Shown one piece after another: positions 8,774 through 18,372 of a DNA stretch of 64,000 nucleotides. Source of the stretch: JALYUA01 sp039933215 (GTDB lineage Bacteria > Acidobacteriota > Thermoanaerobaculia > UBA5066 > Gp7-AA6). The position numbers were made by a program, and so were the translations under genes. How positions within the stretch are numbered: position 1 is the stretch's first letter; the number at the start of each line of letters is the position of its first letter. Below the pieces are notes generated by a model. It did no database searches and was not told the DNA's origin. It saw only the letters and a program-made list of their open reading frames with translations. The stretch is from positions 1 to 64,000 of the forward strand of contig JBDTOO010000013.1 of the NCBI GenBank assembly GCA_039933215.1. The letters run 5' to 3'.

Positions 8774-8820
8774 TCTCCGGTCTCTCCCTGTCGGGTCGCA
8801 GACGCCGTCCCGGGCGGTCG

Positions 8821-9771
8821 TCAGCGCTTGGGCAGCGGCGTCCCCTTCGGGACCTTGTCGACCGCCACCTTGGCGACCCGCTCCCCGCCCGGCGAGGGCG
8901 CCGGACGCGCCGCCGAAACGCGCCGCGTGTAGACACGGGTGAGCTCCGCGCCGAACAGCAGGATGAGCGAGGCGTAATACACCCACAGCACGAGCAGCAC
9001 GAGCGAGCCCGCGGGACCGAACGGCGAGGTCAGGGAGGACCGTCCGAGATAGAGGCCGATCAGGAACTTGCCGATCGAGAAGAGGCACGACGTCACGACC
9101 GCGCCGAGCCAGACGTCGCGCCAGGCGATCTCGGCGTCCGGAAGGATCCGGTACACGGCGGCGAAGAGAAGCGCGAGGATGAGAAATGAGCTCAACGCAT
9201 GCCCGCCTTCGAGGACAGGCGCCGGGATGGAGAGCCGTGCCGCGGCGAAGTCCCGGAAGCCCTGCAGGCCCGCCGAGATCGCGAGGGAGACGAGGAGAAG
9301 GAATCCGATCCCGACCACCAGCGCGAAGGAGACGAGCCGCTTGCGGATCATCGTGCGGATCAAGGGGCCCGGCTTCGGGGCGACTTCCCAGACGAGGTTC
9401 AGGGAGATCTGCAGCTGGAGAAACGCGGCCGTCGCGCCGAGAACGAGCGTGACGATCCCCACGAGCTCCGCGAACCAACCGTGCCGCTGCGTCGAAACGG
9501 ACTTCAGGATCTCCTGGACCGCCTGGGACGGCTTCTCGCCCATGAGACCGGCGAACTGGTGGACGATCTGCGCGCGAACGGCGTCCCGGCCGAACACCGC
9601 TCCCGCGACCGCGATCACGACCACGAGGATCGGCACGAGCGAGAAGAGCGTGTAGAAGGCGAGCGCGGCGCTCTGGGTCAGCGCGTCGTGGGAATCCCAC
9701 CGGGTGACGGTCTCCCAGAGGAGCTTGCCGACCTCGACGACCCGGCCGCGAATCCGGGCTCGTTTTTTCAC
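8821..9771 (-). CDS. YihY/BrkB-family inner-membrane protein
   Basis: A 316-residue protein with six membrane helices and the family hallmarks: SAALAFYTLFSLVPILVV in the first helix, QLQISLNLVWEV in the middle, and FGPAGSLVLLVLWVYYAS near the end. Function of the family (once misnamed RNase BN) is unsettled; envelope or transport roles are proposed. The start is a GTG at 9771 with TACGAT six bases before it and no ribosome-binding site, so it may be leaderless. Probably the first gene of a two-gene unit with the glycosyltransferase. Confidence 0.9.
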   Translation of the reverse strand: MKKRARIRGRVVEVGKLLWETVTRWDSHDALTQSAALAFYTLFSLVPILVVVIAVAGAVFGRDAVRAQIVHQFAGLMGEKPSQAVQEILKSVSTQRHGWFAELVGIVTLVLGATAAFLQLQISLNLVWEVAPKPGPLIRTMIRKRLVSFALVVGIGFLLLVSLAISAGLQGFRDFAAARLSIPAPVLEGGHALSSFLILALLFAAVYRILPDAEIAWRDVWLGAVVTSCLFSIGKFLIGLYLGRSSLTSPFGPAGSLVLLVLWVYYASLILLFGAELTRVYTRRVSAARPAPSPGGERVAKVAVDKVPKGTPLPKR

Positions 9772-9777
9772 CGGGTC

Positions 9778-9783
9778 ATCGTA
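9778..9783 (-). promoter_or_regulatory. Putative -10 box before the YihY gene
   Basis: TACGAT on the minus strand, six bases before the GTG start, with no Shine-Dalgarno between. Confidence 0.4.
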
Positions 9784-9850
9784 CGACGCGAGGCCCGCGG
9801 TCCGGCCGGCGCATTCCCGGCGGTCCCGTCCCCGACGCGCCCCGCGGCGG

Positions 9851-9870
9851 TGTGTACGCTTGTGTACACT
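9851..9870 (+). promoter_or_regulatory. Two adjacent 10-bp direct repeats upstream of the IPTL-CTERM gene
   Basis: TGTGTACGCT is followed at once by TGTGTACACT, differing at one base. A 10-bp spacing places both on the same helical face, as for a regulator that binds cooperatively. They lie 73 bp before the IPTL-CTERM start and 79 bp before the divergent YihY start, so they could act on either gene. Confidence 0.4.
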
Positions 9871-9943
9871 TGGCGTGCGTCTTGCTTGAGGACATGTCAG
9901 TCGCTTCCGCCTCGTCGACGTTCACAACCGAAAAGGAAATCTC

Positions 9944-11044
9944 ATGCGCACCCCCTCGTGGATATCCCTCTGCCTGATCGCGGCACCGCTTCTCGCGGGG
10001 GCGGGCCTTCCGGCGCAGACCAGAGTTCTGCCGCCCCGGTCGGCGCCGCCGGCGAGCCGGGTGCCGCTCCACCAGAACCCGGCGCTGTGCAATCAGAACC
10101 GGCTCGGCTTCAACATCACCCGCAGCCCGAACGACCCCACCATCGTCAACGGGACGGTCGTGACCTACTCCATCGTCGCGCTGAACCTGACCGATACAAC
10201 GGCTCCCCCTCCTCCCACTCCGCTCGCCTGCGATGCGACGGAGGTTTCCCTCGTGTTCACATGTCCCGGCCCGGACGGAACGGCGAGTGGGGCGTCCACG
10301 GTGCTCGCGACGACCGACACGATCCTTTCGGACACCACCAAGACCTATCCGGACGTCCTCTGCACGATCGCGGTGAACCCCGGCGTCACGACCGCGCGGG
10401 CGAGCGCGACGTTCTCCGCGGTGATCCACACCAACCCGGGGGACGACACGGCAGCGGGCACGAAGACGGTCACGGTCCAGGTGATACCCCCGACGCCGAC
10501 CAACACGCCGACGGCGACGGCCACGCCCACCGCGACCTCGACGCCCACGATCACGAACACCCCCACCGCCACCGCGACGATCACTCTCACCCCGACCTCG
10601 ACCTCCACGCCCACGGTGACGCTCACCCGCACGAGCACGGCGACGCCCACCGCGACCCTCACCCGCACGAGCACGGCGACGCCAACGGTGACCCTCACGA
10701 GCACGTCGACGCCCACGGTGACCCTCACCCGCACGAGCACGGCGACGCCCACCGCGACCCTCACGGCGACCGCCACGGCCACGGCAACCGTCACGCCGAC
10801 CCTGACCGCGACGGGAACTCCGACCGGCACTCCGATTCCCGGGACGTCCACTCCTGTTCCGACCGCCACGATCTCTCCCGGCGTCACGGCGGCCGCGACG
10901 CTCACGCCGACGACCCTGATCACCATCGTCGTGCCGGTGCCAGGCGGACCCGCCCAGCCGATCCCCACGCTGTCGCCGAAAATGCTCGCCGTCCTCGCGC
11001 TGCTGATCGCCGGACTGGGAGTGATCGCGATGCGCCGGAGTTAA
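9944..11044 (+). CDS. IPTL-CTERM surface protein with Thr-rich stalk
   Basis: A 366-residue exported protein. Residues 1-24 are a Sec signal peptide. A compact domain follows (about 45-180, starting NQNRLGFNITRSPNDP). Residues about 183-308 are a Thr/Pro/Ala low-complexity stalk built partly of a 12-residue repeat (TLTRTSTATPTA). The C-terminus is IPTLSPKM (340-347), a hydrophobic helix, and the basic end MRRS. This is the tripartite sorting signal of IPTL-CTERM proteins, cleaved and anchored by exosortase H, which is encoded at 32732-33277. The canonical IPTLxxWG is altered: K-M stands where WG is expected. AAGGA precedes the ATG. The stalk is probably a glycosylated spacer (inference). Confidence 0.88.
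   Translation: MRTPSWISLCLIAAPLLAGAGLPAQTRVLPPRSAPPASRVPLHQNPALCNQNRLGFNITRSPNDPTIVNGTVVTYSIVALNLTDTTAPPPPTPLACDATEVSLVFTCPGPDGTASGASTVLATTDTILSDTTKTYPDVLCTIAVNPGVTTARASATFSAVIHTNPGDDTAAGTKTVTVQVIPPTPTNTPTATATPTATSTPTITNTPTATATITLTPTSTSTPTVTLTRTSTATPTATLTRTSTATPTVTLTSTSTPTVTLTRTSTATPTATLTATATATATVTPTLTATGTPTGTPIPGTSTPVPTATISPGVTAAATLTPTTLITIVVPVPGGPAQPIPTLSPKMLAVLALLIAGLGVIAMRRS
10619..10756 (+). repeat. 36-bp tandem repeats coding the Thr-rich stalk
   Basis: Units start at 10619, 10655 and 10721 (36 bp each), with a shortened 30-bp unit at 10691. They encode TLTRTSTATPTA/V. The repeats are near-identical at the DNA level, so the stalk can change length by slippage or recombination. Confidence 0.75.
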
Positions 11045-11054
11045 TTTCGAGATC

Positions 11055-11087
11055 CCGCCGCGCGCGCTTTCAAAGGCGGCGCGGCGG
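11055..11087 (+). terminator. GC-rich hairpin after the IPTL-CTERM gene
   Basis: CCGCCGCGC (11055-11063) pairs with GCGCGGCGG (11079-11087), and the loop can pair further (CTTT/AAAG). No T-tract follows, so it may terminate with Rho or only protect the mRNA end. Confidence 0.45.
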
Positions 11088-11135
11088 CCTCGCCGGTGTA
11101 TCGTCGGATTTTCCTTCTTTTTCAAGGAGCGTCCG

Positions 11136-12059
11136 ATGTTCCACCTTCCTCCCATCCTTCGCCGGGCGGCCGTCGCCGCCGCTCTCCTCCTGGCCCTCCC
11201 CCTGGGCGCGCAGACTCTCTTCGTCGGAGACCCCGGTCCTCCGCAGGGTCCGCTGCCGGCGGGCGATCCGCCGCTTCCCTTCGCGGTCCGGACGTACGTG
11301 CAGCTCGGCTACGGGGCGAACGTCAACGGGACCGCCACGTCCGCGACGTTCTCCTGGGCCGCCGCTCCCTGTCCGGCCGCGGTCAAGATCAAGTTCTTCC
11401 GGCCGTCGAGCGCGCTGCCGGGCGGCGTCTACTTCTTCGTGGCCGAGCGCGGCCCGTTCGACGTGACGCAGGCGCGGCAGACGGTGCGCCTCGATCCCCC
11501 GGTCGCGCTCGTCGCCGGAGACGTGATCGCGATCACCAACCTCACTTCCTGCGGCGGGCCGGTGCTGGCGGGCGATCCGGCGACGCCGACAAACCCCCTG
11601 CCCTCGCCGGGTCCCTATTTCCGGATCGATGGAGACATCACGACCACGTTCGTTCCGACTGGAATCGTTCCCGGCGGCCCAGGGATCAGCCTTCTCGCGA
11701 CCGACAACAGCCTGACGCTGCTCGGCCGCTTCAACCTGACGCTGCTCGCGACGAACCCGCGTAACGGAGCGACCACGGTTGGCTCCCCCGTCACCTTGAG
11801 CTCTGACGCCGGCTACTTCAGCCTCCCCGATTTCACGGGCCGCGCCGGATTTCCGGAGGTGGTCGTGAAGATGGTGGATGCCACGCACTCGCCCGAGCTC
11901 GGCGGCGACTTCTGGGTCTTCCATTCGCCCCTGACGGACGTCGGGTACACGCTCATCGTGACCGACCAGATCAAGGGGACGTCGCGCTCCTACGCGAACG
12001 CGCCGTCCGCGCCGGGCCAGCTCTGCGGCGGCGTCGACACGAGCGCGTTCACGCCCTAG
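11136..12059 (+). CDS. Secreted hypothetical protein
   Basis: A 307-residue protein with a Sec signal peptide (MFHLPPILRRAAVAAALLL, cleavage after LGAQ). The mature protein is beta-rich, with two Cys (CPAAVK and TSCGGP) that could form a disulfide. It ends with DTSAFTP, with no membrane anchor or sorting signal. AAGGAGC lies six bases before the ATG. The family is not recognised. It sits 91 bp after the IPTL-CTERM gene on the same strand but behind a hairpin, so co-transcription is uncertain. A periplasmic or outer-surface structural role is the most that can be said. Confidence 0.75.
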   Translation: MFHLPPILRRAAVAAALLLALPLGAQTLFVGDPGPPQGPLPAGDPPLPFAVRTYVQLGYGANVNGTATSATFSWAAAPCPAAVKIKFFRPSSALPGGVYFFVAERGPFDVTQARQTVRLDPPVALVAGDVIAITNLTSCGGPVLAGDPATPTNPLPSPGPYFRIDGDITTTFVPTGIVPGGPGISLLATDNSLTLLGRFNLTLLATNPRNGATTVGSPVTLSSDAGYFSLPDFTGRAGFPEVVVKMVDATHSPELGGDFWVFHSPLTDVGYTLIVTDQIKGTSRSYANAPSAPGQLCGGVDTSAFTP

Positions 12060-12081
12060 GACGTCATTTGGCCGCGGGGGG

Positions 12082-12101
12082 CCGGCCCGCTGGAGGGCCG
12101 G
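12082..12101. terminator. Bidirectional hairpin between convergent genes
   Basis: CCGGCCC (12082-12088) and GGGCCGG (12095-12101) flank a 6-nt loop between the secreted-protein gene and the convergent MFS gene. There is no T-run. Confidence 0.4.
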
Positions 12102-12114
12102 GCTTCCCGCGGAT

Positions 12115-13353
12115 TCATCGCCTTCCCTGGGCGATCCGCGCCGCTTCCGGCAGTCCCCGGAGCGTCAGCATCGCCCACACTCCGAAGATCGGGCCGGGCG
12201 CCAGCGCCGCGAACGCGAACCGCCAGCCGACCCGCTCGACTAAGAGTGGGATGAGCTCGATCGAGCCCATCGTCAGGAGAAACCCGACGCACGTCTGGAT
12301 CGTCAGCGCCGTGCCCATGTACCGCGGATCCCCGAGCTCGGTGACGCAGGCGGAGAACTGGGCCGAGTCGGCGACGACCGTCGCGCCCCACACGGCGGCC
12401 ACCGCCACGAGAGCCCAGGGGTTGCCCGAGAAGAGGAACCCGATCGTCAGGCAGCAGGCCCCGCTCAGAGCCATGGCCCACGAGGTCACGACGGTCCGTC
12501 CGACCCGGTCGGCCAGCAGCCCGGCGGCGACGCAGCCGACCGCGCCGCACCCGATCACGACGAAGGCGACCGTCTCCGCGAGCGAACGCGGCGCGCCGCG
12601 GGCGGCAAAGCTCGCGCGGACCATCACCGGAGCCCACGTCCACATCGCGTAGAGCTCCCACATGTGTCCGAAGTAGCCGAAGTTCGCCAGCCGCACGCCC
12701 CGGTTGGCGAAGACGCGGCGCACCTGACCGAAATCGAAGCGGGCTTTCGGAAGCGCGAACGGTCCATCGCCGACGAAGAAGAGCACGATCGATCCCCCCG
12801 CGGCCGCGAGCAGCGACATGAAGAGCACGTTCGATCGCCAGTTCCCGCTGCCGAGGGCGTTGACGAGATAGGGCGCGCCCTTCCCGAGGGTCAACGCCCC
12901 GACGAGCGCTCCGAGCGCCATCCCCCGGCCGCTCCGAAACCAGGTCGCCATGATCTTCATACCGGGGGGATAGACCCCGGCGAGAAAGAACCCGGTCAGG
13001 AAGCGAAGCAAGACTCCGGAAACGGGACCGTGCGCCGCGATCGCGAAGAGGCCGTTGACGGCGGCGGCGAGAAACGCCGAGACCGCGAGGAGGCGGCGCG
13101 TGGCAAGGATGTCCGGAAGATTTCCCAGAGCGCTCGCGAGCGTTCCGGCGACGAACCCGAGCTGGACCGCGAGGGTCAGCCAGGCCGCTCCCGACGGCGA
13201 CAGGCGCCATTCCGCCTGGATTGCCGGGACCGAAGCGGACGCGCTGAACCAGACCGACATCGCGAGAAGCTCGGCGGCGGCGAGCAGAGCGAGGGCTCGC
13301 CAGCGTCCGGGGGCCGGCGGCGAGGGCGCGGCGTCTGATTGGCCGTTCTTCAC
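12115..13353 (-). CDS. Major facilitator superfamily transporter
   Basis: About 412 residues with 12 predicted membrane helices. After helix 2 there is LPDILATRRLL, at the place of the MFS loop-2 motif, and in the second half the matching LLADRVGRTVV. The first helix has AAELLAMSVWFSASASVPAI, as in CynX/NarK-like and other anion/solute carriers, so the substrate is not assignable. The start is uncertain: GTG 13353 (VKNGQSD) gives a full first helix but lacks a ribosome-binding site, and no ATG lies close upstream. It is divergent from tilS with 84 bp between. Confidence 0.82.
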   Translation of the reverse strand: MKNGQSDAAPSPPAPGRWRALALLAAAELLAMSVWFSASASVPAIQAEWRLSPSGAAWLTLAVQLGFVAGTLASALGNLPDILATRRLLAVSAFLAAAVNGLFAIAAHGPVSGVLLRFLTGFFLAGVYPPGMKIMATWFRSGRGMALGALVGALTLGKGAPYLVNALGSGNWRSNVLFMSLLAAAGGSIVLFFVGDGPFALPKARFDFGQVRRVFANRGVRLANFGYFGHMWELYAMWTWAPVMVRASFAARGAPRSLAETVAFVVIGCGAVGCVAAGLLADRVGRTVVTSWAMALSGACCLTIGFLFSGNPWALVAVAAVWGATVVADSAQFSACVTELGDPRYMGTALTIQTCVGFLLTMGSIELIPLLVERVGWRFAFAALAPGPIFGVWAMLTLRGLPEAARIAQGRR

Positions 13354-13437
13354 GAAGCGGATCCGGATGCTATCGCGCCCCGGCGTCCCGCGGTCCCACC
13401 CTTGCCTCCGCGCCGGCCGTAAACTGCTCGAAGGCGC

Positions 13438-14526
13438 ATGACGGCGATGGAAGCGAACCCGATCCCGGCCGCGGACGAAACTTTGCGGCACGCACTCGCC
13501 GGCGCCGCGGAGACGGGACTTCTTCCGCCGGGCGCGAGGATCCTCCTGGCGGTCTCCGGCGGCGCGGATTCGCTCGCGCTCCTCTACGCGGCCGCCGCGA
13601 TGGCCCCGGGGGCGGACTGGCGCCTGGCCGTCGGCCACGTCCACCATGGCTGGCGCCGGCGGGAGGCGGATCGGGACCTCTCCTTCGTCGCCGGGCACGC
13701 CGCGCGCCTCGGCCTCGCCTTCCACGCGCGCCGGCGGAACGCCCGCGCGGAGGCGCGCCGAAGCGGCCTCTCCCCGGAGGCCGGAGCCCGGCGGGCGCGA
13801 TACGAGGCGCTTTGCGAAATCGCTCGCGAGGAGGGGATGGAGCGGATCGCGACGGCCCATCAGCGGGAGGACGCGGTCGAGTCGCTCCTTCTGGCGCGCG
13901 AGCGGAAGGCCGGCGTCGCGGGCCTCGGAGGTCCCCGAGCCCGGCGAGCGGACGGCGTGGTGCGCCCGCTCCTCGCTGTTTCGAGAACGGAGATCCTCGC
14001 GTTCCTCGCCGCGAGGGGCCTTTCTTTCCGGCGCGATCGCACCAATGGCGACCTGTCTCTCGCCCGCAACCGGGTTCGGCGCGCGATGGCCGCCGCCCCG
14101 GAGCGGCTTCGCGAGAAGTGGGCGGACGAGGCCCGTCGTTCGTCCGCCAGGCGGGACTCCCTCGACCAGGCTCTGGCTCGCCTCGAGCCCGCCGCGTTCC
14201 GCATCGGCCGAGACGCCGTCCTCGTCGACGCCGTCGCATTGGAGGCCTGGCCGTCCGAGCTCCGCCGCCGCGCCGTCGAGGATGCCGCCCGGCCGTTCGC
14301 CCGGCCTGGCCGGCCTCCGATGACCGGGCCCGAGCGGGAGGCTCTCCTGAGGCGCCTCGAATCCGGAGGGGACTTCCGCTTCGAGGCCGGACGCCGCATC
14401 GCCATCGAGAGGCGCGGCGGGATCCTCTCCTTCCGCCTCCGGTCCGGGAAGACCGCCGGGCCCGCCGGTGTACCATTCCATCCAGCGAAACCCGAGGGAG
14501 AGCCGATGGACGAGCCGCGCGCGTGA
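13438..14526 (+). CDS. tilS: tRNA(Ile)-lysidine synthase TilS
   Basis: A 362-residue protein. The N-terminal PP-loop ATPase has SGGADS at 40-45, HVHHGWRRREAD, and the RDRTNGDLSLARNRVRR segment that marks TilS. It makes lysidine at C34 of tRNA-Ile(CAU) with ATP and lysine, so the tRNA reads AUA instead of AUG. A second domain (about 220-340) follows. The ATG at 13438 has TAAACT 12 bases upstream and only a weak purine stretch before it. Its stop overlaps the hpt start as GTGA. TilS-Hpt-FtsH order is also found in Bacillus (known synteny). Confidence 0.93.
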   Translation: MTAMEANPIPAADETLRHALAGAAETGLLPPGARILLAVSGGADSLALLYAAAAMAPGADWRLAVGHVHHGWRRREADRDLSFVAGHAARLGLAFHARRRNARAEARRSGLSPEAGARRARYEALCEIAREEGMERIATAHQREDAVESLLLARERKAGVAGLGGPRARRADGVVRPLLAVSRTEILAFLAARGLSFRRDRTNGDLSLARNRVRRAMAAAPERLREKWADEARRSSARRDSLDQALARLEPAAFRIGRDAVLVDAVALEAWPSELRRRAVEDAARPFARPGRPPMTGPEREALLRRLESGGDFRFEAGRRIAIERRGGILSFRLRSGKTAGPAGVPFHPAKPEGEPMDEPRA

Positions 14527-15047
14527 CCGGAAACCTGCGCCTCGAACCGCGGTACGACGCGGACCGGATCGCCGCCCGCGTCGAGGAGCTCGCCTTTCTC
14601 CTCGACCGGCAGTTCGCCTCCGAGCCGCCCGCGCTCGTGTCGATCCTGAAGGGGTCGTCGTTTCTCCTCGCGGACCTCGCGCGGAAGATGAGCGTTCCGC
14701 TCTCCTGCGAGTACATCTCCGTCAGCCGCCAGGCCGACCCCGACGAGATCCTGCGGATCGACTTCGCCACGGAGTTTCCGATCGCCTCTCGGCCCGTCGT
14801 CCTGTTGAAGGACGTCGTCAACAGCGGGGTCATCGAGACCTATCTCCTGACGCACCTCGCGGCCGCCGGGGCCTCCGCCATCACCCTCGTGGCCATCGTC
14901 GACAAGGTCTCCGAGCGCAAGACCGAGCTGGCCGTGGATTTCGCCCTCTTCTCCGCAGACCGCGGCCGGTTCGCGGGATACGGAATGGAGGCGGGGGGGC
15001 GCTGGGCCCATCTGCCATACATCGCCGAGGTTTACGAGGAGAAGTAG
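14523..15047 (+). CDS. hpt: Hypoxanthine phosphoribosyltransferase-like protein with altered PRPP motif
   Basis: A 174-residue PRTase fold of the expected length. Conserved parts are ILKGSSFLLADL (41-52), the lysine of AIVDKVSER (124-132) and GYGMEAGGRWAHLPYI (152-167), as in purine salvage enzymes that convert hypoxanthine or guanine with PRPP. The PRPP-binding loop normally reads EDIIDSG(x)T, but here it is KDVVNSG (96-102) followed by V-I. The first acid is Lys and the catalytic-base Asp is Asn. It may be weak, changed in substrate, or regulatory. In low-GC Gram-positive bacteria Hpt also binds FtsH/TilS-locus regulators. The GTG start overlaps the tilS stop (GTGA). Confidence 0.85.
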   Translation: MTGNLRLEPRYDADRIAARVEELAFLLDRQFASEPPALVSILKGSSFLLADLARKMSVPLSCEYISVSRQADPDEILRIDFATEFPIASRPVVLLKDVVNSGVIETYLLTHLAAAGASAITLVAIVDKVSERKTELAVDFALFSADRGRFAGYGMEAGGRWAHLPYIAEVYEEK

Positions 15048-15135
15048 CTCCCGGAAATCCCGCCTCAGCAATAAAAACCCCTTCGGGTCCGTTATGCTGG
15101 AGCGCCGGATAAGGCTCTTCCCTCAAGGAGAAACG

Positions 15136-17049
<1,914 letters not shown>

Positions 17050-17081
17050 GCAGGTCGCTGAACGAGCCTGCGAAGCGGGTC

Positions 17082-17115
17082 CCCGGCAGGAGTCGGCACG
17101 TGCCCTCCTGCCGGG
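17082..17115 (+). terminator. Strong two-part hairpin after ftsH
   Basis: CCCGGCAGGAG (17082-17092) pairs perfectly with CTCCTGCCGGG (17105-17115). Inside, GGCAC pairs with GTGCC. It lies 33 bp after the ftsH stop. There is no T-tract, so the mode of termination is uncertain. Confidence 0.6.
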
Positions 17116-17189
17116 AATCATCCGGGCCCTCACTCCAGAATCTCTCGGGCGCCGTTCGCGCAGCGAATGCCTGCGGCCGAAACCTTCGC

Positions 17190-17195
17190 TAAACT
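17190..17195 (+). promoter_or_regulatory. Putative -10 box before folP
   Basis: TAAACT, ending seven bases before the ATG at 17203. No Shine-Dalgarno lies between, consistent with a leaderless start. Confidence 0.45.
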
Positions 17196-17202
17196 GCGGG
17201 CG

Positions 17203-18372
17203 ATGGACCTCGTCATCCCCGCCCGAGACACGGCCGACCTCCGCGAGATCGCCGGCTGGGACGGATTCCGGCCCGCGACCTTCCCCCCCGGGGACTTCCC
17301 GGTCGACGTCGTGCGCTTCGCCGGGTCCTCCTCGCCTCCGCTCTTCGTCTCCCGTTCCCGGCGCGCGGAGACCCTGAAGGCCCTGCCGGCGAGCCTCCGC
17401 CAGCGCGCCGCCGCGGCCTTCGAGGCGTCCGCCGTCCGTCCGGCCGGCTGGCGGCTCGCCCGCGGCCGGGATCTCGACCTCTCTCGCGGCGCTCTGGTCA
17501 TGGGCGTCGTGAACGTCACCCCGGACTCCTTTTCCGACGGCGGCCTGCACTTCGACCGCGGGACCGCGGTCGCCCACGCGCTCGCTCTTTTCGATGCGGG
17601 AGCGGCGATCGTGGACGTCGGCGGCGAGTCGACGCGGCCTTCGACCTACGGAGGCGCGGCGCCCGTGAACGAGCAGGAGGAGATCGCCCGGGTCCTTCCG
17701 GTGATCGAGGGAGTGCGAAAGCGGACGGACGCGCCGCTCTCGGTCGACACCCGGCGGTCCGAGGTCGCCCGGCGAGCGCTCGAGGCCGGAGCGGACGCCG
17801 TCAATGACATCTCCGCTTTCCGCTTCGACTCCGGGATGGCCGAGACGGTCGCCCGCGCCGGCGCCGGAGCGATCCTCATGCACATGAGGGGTCTGGATCC
17901 CCGAACCATGCAGGACGACGTGCGCTATGCGCATCTGCTCGCCGAAGTCGCCCGGGATCTCGACGCCGCGGCCGCGCGCGCGGAAGCCGCCGGGGTGCGG
18001 CCCGGAGCGATCGCGGTCGATCCGGGGCTCGGATTCGGCAAGAGCCCGGAGGGCAATCTGTTGCTCCTGAGGCATCTCGCGGCACTCCGGTCGCTCGGCC
18101 GTCCGATCGCCGTCGGAGCCTCGCGGAAGGGCTTCGTGCGGCGCTTCTCGGGCGTCGCCGACGACGCCCCCGCCGCCGACCGCCTGGCCGGCTCTCTCGC
18201 CGGCGCCGACGCCGCGGCCGACGCCGGGGCCTCAATCATCCGCGTCCACGACGTCCTCGAGACCGTCCGCTTCTTCCGGATGCGCGACGCCGTTCGGACC
18301 GCCGCTCCGGCGGCGCCTCCGGCCGCCCGGGAGGAAGCGGCGGCGGCCGCGGCGGGGACACAGCGACCGTGA
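17203..18372 (+). CDS. folP: Dihydropteroate synthase with N-terminal extension
   Basis: A 389-residue protein. The catalytic TIM barrel starts near residue 99 with MGVVNVTPDSFSDGG (pterin/phosphate loop), then VGGESTRP, SVDTRR, and near the end VGASRKGFVRR, all DHPS motifs. It joins 6-hydroxymethyl-dihydropterin diphosphate and p-aminobenzoate in folate synthesis. The first 95 or so residues precede the usual enzyme start; their role is unknown. The start at ATG 17203 is chosen because a TAAACT box sits seven bases upstream; ATG 17167 is an alternative. The stop overlaps cdaA (GTGA), making folP the head of the folP-cdaA-cdaR-glmM-HAD operon. Confidence 0.92.
   Translation: MDLVIPARDTADLREIAGWDGFRPATFPPGDFPVDVVRFAGSSSPPLFVSRSRRAETLKALPASLRQRAAAAFEASAVRPAGWRLARGRDLDLSRGALVMGVVNVTPDSFSDGGLHFDRGTAVAHALALFDAGAAIVDVGGESTRPSTYGGAAPVNEQEEIARVLPVIEGVRKRTDAPLSVDTRRSEVARRALEAGADAVNDISAFRFDSGMAETVARAGAGAILMHMRGLDPRTMQDDVRYAHLLAEVARDLDAAAARAEAAGVRPGAIAVDPGLGFGKSPEGNLLLLRHLAALRSLGRPIAVGASRKGFVRRFSGVADDAPAADRLAGSLAGADAAADAGASIIRVHDVLETVRFFRMRDAVRTAAPAAPPAAREEAAAAAAGTQRP

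Noticed and set aside
10345..10968. Valine/glycine-rich minus-strand frame
   Set aside because: Complement of the Thr-rich repeat region (ACG read as CGT), not a gene.
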